Below are positions 1-4,109 of a DNA stretch of 5,067 nt, piece by piece (the first letter of the stretch is position 1; each line of letters begins with the position of its first letter). The notes beneath the pieces are model-generated. The model made no database searches. It had not been told where the DNA came from and worked only from the letters and a program-made list of their open reading frames with translations. The translations under genes and the position numbers were made by a program. The stretch spans positions 1 through 5,067 of the forward strand of contig SUVZ01000308.1 in NCBI GenBank assembly GCA_015061765.1, given 5' to 3'. This DNA comes from Lentisphaerota bacterium (GTDB lineage: Bacteria; Verrucomicrobiota; Kiritimatiellia; RFP12; UBA1067).

Positions 1-1
1 G

Positions 2-274
2 GCGATGTACGGCACGGCGAAGTCTGGACTCTTCACATTTGTGAAGGGGCTTGCGCTTGCCGGCGCGCCGTACGGCATTCGCGCCTTCTGCGTAACCCCG
101 GGGCCTGTGATGACGCGTCCCGGAATGGCGGGGATGAAGACGCTCCTCAATACCCAGGCTGAGCCGCAGGAAGTCGTCGACTACATCCTCTATCTTTGTT
201 CGGACAACGGTAGGTGCGTGACCGGATCAAACCATGTCATGGATTGCGGCCGTCTCACCATGAAGCCTCAGTGA
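2..274 (+). CDS. Short-chain dehydrogenase/reductase (SDR), C-terminal part
   Basis: The frame is already open at the window's left edge, so this is the last ~90 residues of a longer protein; SDRs are usually about 250 residues. The second to sixth residues after the first visible Met-Tyr form YGTAK, the SDR YxxxK catalytic pair (Tyr as general acid/base, Lys positioning the nicotinamide ribose). About 25 residues on comes the PGPVMTRPG segment, the family's PG-x-x-x-T loop that contacts NAD(P). The tail VTGSNHVMDCG matches the usual VTG-x-x-x-x-VDGG end, with Cys replacing the first Gly. The protein is expected to be a cytosolic NAD(P)-dependent oxidoreductase; the substrate cannot be inferred because the N-terminal Rossmann half is missing. 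It ends at TGA 272-274. A 441-base gap separates it from the next gene, so no functional link to the ATPases is indicated. Confidence 0.92.
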   Translation, partial: AMYGTAKSGLFTFVKGLALAGAPYGIRAFCVTPGPVMTRPGMAGMKTLLNTQAEPQEVVDYILYLCSDNGRCVTGSNHVMDCGRLTMKPQ

Positions 275-641
275 AGTGTTTTCCGTCATTAGTAAGACTA
301 TGTTGTGAGTTGAATTGACTGTTTGAGCGTTCCCTGTGCCGAGAAGACTCGACCTGTTGCCCAAAATGAGAATTCAATTCGGAATAATTCTCTCGCTTCT
401 AATGATGCTGAGAACACGGTTTGGACTAATTCTCAGCTCAATGACTATTGAGCGCCGATGCGGCTATGCGAAATCCTGCCGCCGATTGGGTTGAATATGC
501 CAGAGATAGGTATAAATTTCAAAATCGGCAAATATAATCCGTTAATAGAAAATGCGAAATCAAATCGATTTACCCGTATCCCCTGCTTTCGGGGGTTGCG
601 GGAAGGAGGGGCGGCAGGCTGAAACTGCCAAATAGAGGTTG
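275..641. other. Non-coding spacer after the SDR gene
   Basis: I see no convincing gene here on either strand. An open frame on the minus strand at 445-741 has no family-like features and runs through the promoter of the next gene. The stretch carries small hairpins (407-464), a 7-base inverted repeat GCCGATT/AATCGGC (481-487 with 523-529), an imperfect GC-rich hairpin (573-583 with 591-602) and a G-rich run on the + strand (591-619). No U-tract follows any of these, so no terminator for the SDR gene can be called. A TATAAT at 533-538 lacks a plausible -35. Confidence 0.6.
407..464. repeat. Cluster of short overlapping inverted repeats
   Basis: Three perfect inverted repeats lie back to back: GCTGAGAA/TTCTCAGC (407-414 with 430-437, 15-base loop), GCTCAAT/ATTGAGC (436-442 with 447-453, 4-base loop) and GCCG/CGGC (454-457 with 461-464, 3-base loop). 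The first two share bases 436-437, so they partly compete. No T-run follows, so this is not a classical intrinsic terminator on the + strand. It may be a structured 3' end of the SDR transcript or a protein-binding region. Confidence 0.45.
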
Positions 642-666
642 AATTGGCAAGTGCTGCTTGCCAATT
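642..666. promoter_or_regulatory. Perfect palindrome over the -35, candidate operator
   Basis: The arms AATTGGCAAG (642-651) and CTTGCCAATT (657-666) are exact inverted complements around a 5-base centre. The right arm contains the TTGCCA -35 hexamer (658-663) of the promoter for the first ATPase gene, so a protein bound here would block RNA polymerase. A further TGCCAA half-site lies at 626-631, 33 bases upstream of the TGCCAA in the right arm, about three helical turns. The position and symmetry favour a repressor operator over an RNA hairpin, since the repeat lies upstream of the expected transcription start. The binding protein is unknown. Confidence 0.6.
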
Positions 667-686
667 ATGAGAGGTTCTGATATAAT
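658..686 (+). promoter_or_regulatory. Sigma-70-type promoter of the first ATPase gene
   Basis: The -35 is TTGCCA (658-663), followed by a 17-base spacer and a perfect -10 TATAAT (681-686) with an extended -10 TG at 678-679. Transcription would start near A693, giving a leader of about 23 bases before the ATG at 716. This is the strongest promoter in the window. Its core and discriminator, TGATATAATGGGCGCA (678-693), recur with one mismatch in front of the gene at 4110. Confidence 0.8.
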
Positions 687-701
687 GGGCGCATAAAAAG
701 A

Positions 702-708
702 AAGGAAG
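702..708 (+). promoter_or_regulatory. Shine-Dalgarno-like site
   Basis: The purine-rich AAGGAAG contains AGGA at 703-706, nine bases before the ATG at 716. It supports that start, and it contrasts with the other two ATPase genes, which have no room for such a site. Confidence 0.6.
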
Positions 709-715
709 CCGCCAG

Positions 716-2011
716 ATGAAAGAAGAATTGTTGTCTGTCATGCGCGAGTTCTACCATGACGGTATTCCGGAAGGTGTTGTTCCGCGGGATGTGGAGTATG
801 TGGAGAAACTTCGTGCTTCGACAGTCGTCAAGGGTATGCGACGGACAGGCAAGACGTTTGTGACCTATGAGCGGATGAAACGTCTTGTTGCCGATGGAAT
901 TCCTCTGAAGAGAATTGTGCATATCAATTTTGAGGATGAAAGGCTTTCGAAATTGACGGTTGACGACCTTCATCTCATCGGCGAAGTTCATGCAGAGCTT
1001 TGTCCCGAGTTTGCCGACGGCAAGGTGTGGTATTTCCTGGACGAGCTTCAGTGTGTGGATGGGTGGGAATCCTACGCCAGGCGCCTTGTCGATTCTCCGA
1101 ACGTCCAGCTCTGCCTTACGGGTTCATCTTCAAAACTGCTTTCGGAGGAGATTGCAACGCAGATGCGCGGACGGTCTTTGCCGATAGAGGTGTTCCCGCT
1201 TTCCTTTCCCGAATATCTGCGGTTCAACGGGATACTGAGCGATGTGCCGAAAGCCGGTTTCACGGCCAGGGAGAAAGGGGTTCTGCGCAAGGCGATGTCC
1301 GATTACGCGGAACGCGGCGGATTCCCCGATGTGCAGGATGTTTCGTCCGGAATGAGAGCGGCTATGCTTCAGGAGTATGTCGATGCGGTTCTCTACAGAG
1401 ACATCATCGAGCGTCATAAAGTGGCAAGCGTCCAGGCTCTCAAATATACGCTTGAATATCTTTTCCACAATTACGCACGCAAAACGTCAACGCGGAGCAT
1501 TTCCGGCGTTCTGAAGAACCTTTCCGTCCCGGCCAACCGCGAGAGTGTCGCCGACTATCTCGACTGGTTCAAGGATGCGTATCTCGTGTATCCGGTTTCC
1601 GTCCTTTCGGATTCACTGGCTGTGAAGAGGGTGAATCCGGACAAATACTACCTGATCGATTCCGGTCTTATCCGGGCGATGTGCGTAAAAAACGATGCCG
1701 AGCGTGGATGGATGCTGGAAAACATCGTGTACATGGCGTTGCGGCGCGGAGGCGGAAAGATTTCCTATATCGCCAATGCGGATGGAACCGAGGTGGACTT
1801 CCATGTGCGCGACAGGAGCACGCACGGCGAGCGGCTTGTTCAAGTGTCTTATGCGATGTCGGACGCGGCAACATTTAACCGTGAAACGAATGCAATCAAA
1901 TTTGCCCGTCAAAAAAAAGGTATCCATGACTGTACGATTGTCACATGGGATGATGAGGGCGAGATTGACGGAATCCGCATCATGCCGGTATGGAAGTGGC
2001 TTTTGGCATGA
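716..2011 (+). CDS. AAA_14/DUF4143 family P-loop ATPase
   Basis: The product is 431 residues, the usual size for this family, and likely cytosolic with no signal peptide or membrane segment. The order is: N-terminal segment; Walker A GMRRTGKT (40-47); Walker B VWYFLDEL (104-111, Asp109-Glu110); sensor-like LTGSSS (134-139); QMRGRS (149-154), where an arginine finger is often seen; GGFPDV (201-206); then the DUF4143 part with YVDAVLYRDIIERHK (221-235), a probable winged-helix stretch (about 255-290) and KYYLIDSGL (310-318). The tail has nuclease-like elements Glu335 and EVDFHV (359-364), but the final E-x-K position reads QVS (376-378), so cleavage is doubtful. The start at 716 is supported by a promoter and an AGGA site. 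The biological role of this widespread family is not established; members occur as stand-alone genes and are thought to be NTP-driven regulators or accessory-genome factors. The family assignment is firm; function is open. Confidence 0.92.
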   Translation: MKEELLSVMREFYHDGIPEGVVPRDVEYVEKLRASTVVKGMRRTGKTFVTYERMKRLVADGIPLKRIVHINFEDERLSKLTVDDLHLIGEVHAELCPEFADGKVWYFLDELQCVDGWESYARRLVDSPNVQLCLTGSSSKLLSEEIATQMRGRSLPIEVFPLSFPEYLRFNGILSDVPKAGFTAREKGVLRKAMSDYAERGGFPDVQDVSSGMRAAMLQEYVDAVLYRDIIERHKVASVQALKYTLEYLFHNYARKTSTRSISGVLKNLSVPANRESVADYLDWFKDAYLVYPVSVLSDSLAVKRVNPDKYYLIDSGLIRAMCVKNDAERGWMLENIVYMALRRGGGKISYIANADGTEVDFHVRDRSTHGERLVQVSYAMSDAATFNRETNAIKFARQKKGIHDCTIVTWDDEGEIDGIRIMPVWKWLLA

Positions 2012-2066
2012 AGTGCCAGTTTGGTTGTGCCTGTCGGGACAACAAGAAACCAAGATTAAGTCCAAG

Positions 2067-2145
2067 TCGAAGTTGAAGGGGAAAGTGTAGATCATGTAGA
2101 GACAGGTGAAATTGTTTTCAACAGATTGTTTCCCCTTCGATTCGA
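2067..2145. repeat. Long-armed inverted repeat downstream of the first ATPase gene
   Basis: Arms GAAGGGGAAA (2075-2084) and TTTCCCCTTC (2129-2138) are perfectly complementary. After a small asymmetric internal loop, TCGAA (2067-2071) pairs with TTCGA (2141-2145), giving 15 base pairs in all. The 44-base loop contains a smaller hairpin, TGAAA/TTTCA, around 2107-2120. There is no U-tract, so a simple intrinsic terminator is unlikely. It could stabilise the 3' end of the ATPase mRNA or be the remnant of a small repeat element. Confidence 0.5.
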
Positions 2146-2202
2146 TAAAGTGACATGATGCTTTAGATGATGCCTAAAGGGGGGATTCGCTCATTTTTCG
2201 GG

Positions 2203-2396
2203 AATCGGTTGTCTGGTTGTGTATTGCGCCTTTGGAGCGACCACGAAAAGGTTTAGAAAGTTGTAAGAGTTTAGAAAGTTTAGTATGATGATTTTAAACC
2301 TTCTAAACCACCTGAACCTGTTAAGCCTGCTAGACCTTCTGAACCTTCTTTTTCGTGATCGCGCCAAAGGCGCAATGACCATCTGAGTAACCGATT
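2203..2396. repeat. 194-bp composite imperfect inverted repeat element
   Basis: The two halves are symmetric about 2299/2300. The outer ends AATCGGTT (2203-2210) and AACCGATT (2389-2396) pair perfectly. The inner arms 2223-2249 and 2350-2376 match at 25 of 27 positions. Each arm carries its own mini-hairpin: GCGCC-AAA-GGCGC (2361-2373) on the right and a one-mismatch version on the left. The interior is built from 9-bp iterations. The whole could extrude as a cruciform or fold as a long RNA hairpin. It resembles a non-coding REP- or MITE-like element, but there is no transposase and no clear target-site duplication. Confidence 0.65.
2251..2353. repeat. 9-bp iterated repeats in opposite orientations
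   Basis: On the left are GTTTAGAAA (2251-2259), GTTGTAAGA (2260-2268), GTTTAGAAA (2269-2277) and a partial GTTTAG (2278-2283). From 2291 the units appear as the reverse complement: ATTTTAAAC, CTTCTAAAC, CACCTGAAC, CTGTTAAGC, CTGCTAGAC, CTTCTGAAC and a degenerate last unit ending at 2353. The period is strictly 9 bases in each block while the sequence varies within units, suggesting an old expansion or a phased protein-binding array. It is the inner part of the 194-bp inverted repeat. Confidence 0.6.
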
Positions 2397-2409
2397 ATGT
2401 CATCTCTGC

Positions 2410-2447
2410 GAAAGAGTATTCTTTCACACACACCCGTTCGGGTGTGT
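2410..2447. repeat. Two adjacent perfect hairpins
   Basis: GAAAGA/TCTTTC (2410-2415 with 2420-2425, 4-base loop) is followed two bases later by ACACACCC/GGGTGTGT (2428-2435 with 2440-2447, loop GTTC). The second is stable, but the nearest T-run is about 50 bases on (2501-2509), so it is not a standard terminator. They lie 13 bases beyond the 194-bp inverted repeat and may belong to the same element. Confidence 0.5.
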
Positions 2448-2584
2448 CGGGCTGCGTTAATCATGCTTGCAATTGTTGTGTGAAAAATGCAAAGCGAGTA
2501 TTTTTTTTTATTTTCAGCTCGATGTTGCACCGTCAACCATTCTTTGTGAAATTAAAAACAATAGAATAATCTGAAAGTACTATT

Positions 2585-2614
2585 TTCAAATTATTCCAAC
2601 GTTTATGATATAAT
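2585..2614 (+). promoter_or_regulatory. Extended -10 promoter of the second ATPase gene
   Basis: A perfect -10 TATAAT (2609-2614) has the extended TG at 2606-2607. The -35 is weak: TTCAAA (2585-2590) at an 18-base spacing matches 4 of 6. The -10 ends 8 bases before the ATG at 2623, so the transcript should begin at or within about two bases of the start codon. Eleven bases, TATGATATAAT (2604-2614), are identical to the promoter before 4110. Confidence 0.72.
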
Positions 2615-2622
2615 AGTGTCCC

Positions 2623-3792
2623 ATGAAAAGACGTACCGTTCAGACAGAACTTGAAATATTGGCAACAGAATTCCCTGTTGTGTCAATATATGGCCCCAGG
2701 CAGTCTGGTAAGACAACCCTTGCCCGGATGACTTTCCCTGATAAACCATGGGTTTCACTTGAAGATTTAGATGTAAGGGCACGTGCGTCAAGCGATCCAA
2801 GGGGATTTCTTGATTCCTACAAGAGCGGTGCTATTTTTGATGAAATACAACGTGTTCCGGAACTGCTTTCATATCTGCAGGGAGTCGTGGACATAGACCG
2901 TCGTCCCGGACGTTTTATTCTTACGGGTTCGCATCAGGCAAAGTTGAAGAAAAGTATCGCTCAGTCTCTGGCGGGTCGTACTGCCGTATTGACGTTGCTT
3001 CCTTATTCTCTGGAGGAATGTCCTGTTGTGCTGGCGGATGCTTCTTCTGTGTTCAACACAATCAGACGCGGCTTCTATCCGCAGCTGCGCGAGACGGCCA
3101 TGCGCGAAAAAAGCTTCTTCTCAGCTTATGTCGCGACATATCTTGAGCGAGATCTGCCGTCACTTTTAGATGTCCGGAACCTTTCCGTTTTTCAGGATTT
3201 TCTGTTTTTGCTTGCTTCGCGGATAGGACAGCTTGTCAATGCGAATGCCATGAGTTCTGATCTGGGTGTGTCGGCTCCGACTATCCGAGCCTGGATCTCT
3301 GCGTTAGAAGAGAGCAATCTTGTGTTCCTTTTGCGCGGGTGGTCTAAAAATGCAGTGAATCAAGTGGTCAAGACACCGAAGGTTTATTTTACGGACACGG
3401 GACTGGCCTGCTGGTTGGCCAGACTGACTGATGATGACCGAGTAGAGGGCGGCCCGATGCGCGGCGGTCTGTATGAAAATTTTGTCATTGTGGATTTGCT
3501 CAAGAGGGCATTGAACCGAGCATCATCGGACAGATTCTGGTTTTATCGGGATTCAAAGGGACGGGAGGTTGATCTTGTGATTGAACGAGATGGCCGGTTG
3601 ATTCCTGTGGAAATAAAATCATCGGCAACGTTCTCCACCGATTTCGTGTCCGGAATCCGTCATTTCAGGTCTATATATCCTGAAGTGTCGGAGTCTGGTT
3701 TTGTTTTGTACAACGGGAAGTCGGATGCAGATGCAGTGTATGATAATGTCCGCATTGCCAATCCTGTAAATCAATGTCCGTTCTTTGATTGA
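2623..3792 (+). CDS. AAA_14/DUF4143 family P-loop ATPase, intact nuclease-like signature
   Basis: The product is 389 residues, typical for the family and probably cytosolic. Motifs in order: Walker A GPRQSGKT (24-31); Walker B AIFDEIQ (70-76, Asp73-Glu74); sensor-like FILTGSHQ (98-105); LAGRT (116-120); a winged-helix-like stretch (about 206-236, with LGVSAPTIRAWISALEE); KVYFTDTGLACWL (253-265). The C-terminus shows a full PD-(D/E)XK-like set: Glu285 in YENF, Asp317 in REVDLVIE, and Glu330-x-Lys332 in VEIKSS. The ATG at 2623 is the only reasonable start: an in-frame TAG lies at 2614-2616, the next in-frame Met (36) would remove Walker A, and the N-terminus fits the family. There is no Shine-Dalgarno site. 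It is a distant relative, not a recent copy, of the ATPase at 716-2011, having a GPRQ-type rather than GMRR-type P-loop. Cellular role unknown; DNA cleavage is possible but unproven. Confidence 0.93.
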   Translation: MKRRTVQTELEILATEFPVVSIYGPRQSGKTTLARMTFPDKPWVSLEDLDVRARASSDPRGFLDSYKSGAIFDEIQRVPELLSYLQGVVDIDRRPGRFILTGSHQAKLKKSIAQSLAGRTAVLTLLPYSLEECPVVLADASSVFNTIRRGFYPQLRETAMREKSFFSAYVATYLERDLPSLLDVRNLSVFQDFLFLLASRIGQLVNANAMSSDLGVSAPTIRAWISALEESNLVFLLRGWSKNAVNQVVKTPKVYFTDTGLACWLARLTDDDRVEGGPMRGGLYENFVIVDLLKRALNRASSDRFWFYRDSKGREVDLVIERDGRLIPVEIKSSATFSTDFVSGIRHFRSIYPEVSESGFVLYNGKSDADAVYDNVRIANPVNQCPFFD

Positions 3793-3814
3793 ATGCTTTC
3801 TTTTGTTTTTTTTT
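3769..3814 (+). terminator. Possible weak terminator after the second ATPase gene
   Basis: A T-rich tract (3797-3814, 16 T of 18) starts five bases after the stop codon. Upstream is a 6-bp AT-rich inverted repeat, AATCAA/TTGATT (3769-3774 with 3785-3790), that overlaps the end of the gene. The stem is short and sits six bases before the tract, so efficiency is doubtful. Confidence 0.35.
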
Positions 3815-3835
3815 GGAGTACCTATCCCCATGAAA

Positions 3836-3865
3836 GGGCAACGGACAGGTTGCCCGTTGTACGGG
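3836..3865 (+). repeat. Mutually exclusive hairpins
   Basis: GGGCAAC pairs with GTTGCCC (3836-3842 with 3849-3855, 6-base loop). Two alternatives use the same bases: CCCGT with ACGGG (3853-3857 with 3861-3865), and CAACGG with CCGTTG (3839-3844 with 3854-3859). Such switching geometry is seen in attenuators, but no U-tract follows and the next recognised gene has its own promoter. Confidence 0.45.
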
Positions 3866-3885
3866 TGAGGCGGTGGTGGCGATAG

Positions 3886-4026
3886 CATGAAGGGGCGCTA
3901 TTTCCCTTATTGTGTCCATCCGTTGAGCTTGGCGGCGGCGACGCTGATTTGGATGCCATTTTCCGGAATCCGCAGCACACATCGCAGGATGACATGATGG
4001 AATTTGTGAAGCAGGTAGTGCGGTGA
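3886..4026 (+). pseudogene. Possible small ORF or gene remnant
   Basis: Between a TAG (3883-3885) and a TGA (4024-4026) one frame reads as a plausible protein tail: it includes ELGGGDADLDAIFRNPQ and DDMMEFVKQVVR, acidic then amphipathic, with codons like those of neighbouring genes. It has no ATG and would need a TTG start (3907), so it looks like a remnant of a lost gene's 3' end. A second frame (3887-3997, ATG start, 36 codons) overlaps it and encodes a short peptide with a hydrophobic middle. Only one, if either, can be real. I do not recognise either product, and no convincing ribosome-binding site or promoter is seen. Confidence 0.25.
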
Positions 4027-4072
4027 TCGACCTTCCTAAACTGCGCCGAACATAGCTCCTCCAACTCTTCAC

Positions 4073-4101
4073 TTTCCGCACACTGCTCGGTATGATATAA
4101 T
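4073..4101 (+). promoter_or_regulatory. Extended -10 promoter of the DUF1703-type ATPase gene
   Basis: A perfect -10 TATAAT (4096-4101) has the extended TG at 4093-4094. The best -35 at a 17-base spacing, TTTCCG (4073-4078), is poor, so recognition probably relies on the extended -10. The box ends 8 bases before the ATG at 4110. The 16 bases at 4093-4108 match the promoter of the first ATPase gene (678-693) at 15 positions, including the GRGCGCA discriminator. Confidence 0.72.
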
Positions 4102-4109
4102 GAGCGCAA

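Larger units (their letters stand above)
2012..2622. other. Long structured intergenic region
   Basis: No credible gene is visible on either strand over 611 bases. The minus-strand open frame at 2191-2382 encodes a low-complexity Arg/Phe/Asn-rich product that is simply the 9-bp repeats read as triplets. The region holds, in order: a short hairpin over the preceding stop codon (TGGCA 2004-2008 with TGCCA 2014-2018), an outer pair TTGGTT/AACCAA (2021-2026 with 2048-2053), a long stem (2067-2145), a direct repeat ATGATGC (2155-2161 and 2167-2173), the composite inverted repeat (2203-2396), two adjacent hairpins (2410-2447), an AT-rich stretch with a run of nine T (2501-2509), and the next promoter. 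Confidence 0.65.
3793..4109. other. Spacer with competing hairpins and ambiguous small frames
   Basis: No full gene can be supported in these 317 bases. The stretch begins with the T-tract, then has a 12-codon frame overlapping alternative hairpins (3830-3868), two overlapping short frames on the + strand (3886-4026), a pyrimidine-rich stretch (about 4028-4077) and the promoter of the last gene. The long minus-strand frame at 3822-4433 runs antisense into the DUF1703-type gene and is Ser/Cys/His-rich, as expected of a shadow. Confidence 0.55.

Noticed and set aside
533..538. Second promoter (TATAAT) in the first spacer
   Set aside because: There is no -35-like hexamer at 16-18 bases and no extended TG, and the region is AT-rich enough for a chance match.
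591..619. G-quadruplex upstream of the first ATPase promoter
   Set aside because: Only three G-runs of three or more are present; the fourth is GG, so a stable quadruplex is not supported, and an imperfect hairpin explains part of the pattern.
1613..2095. 160-codon minus-strand gene
   Set aside because: It is a shadow of the first DUF4143 ATPase, with no domain signature or start signals.
2251..2353. CRISPR array
   Set aside because: The units are only 9 bases, contiguous without spacers, and flip orientation halfway; no cas gene is present.
2203..2396. Insertion sequence
   Set aside because: It has inverted ends but is only 194 bp, encodes no transposase, and shows no convincing flanking target duplication.
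2484..2516. Terminator at the T-run 2501-2509
   Set aside because: Only weak AT-rich pairings precede it, and no gene on the + strand ends nearby.
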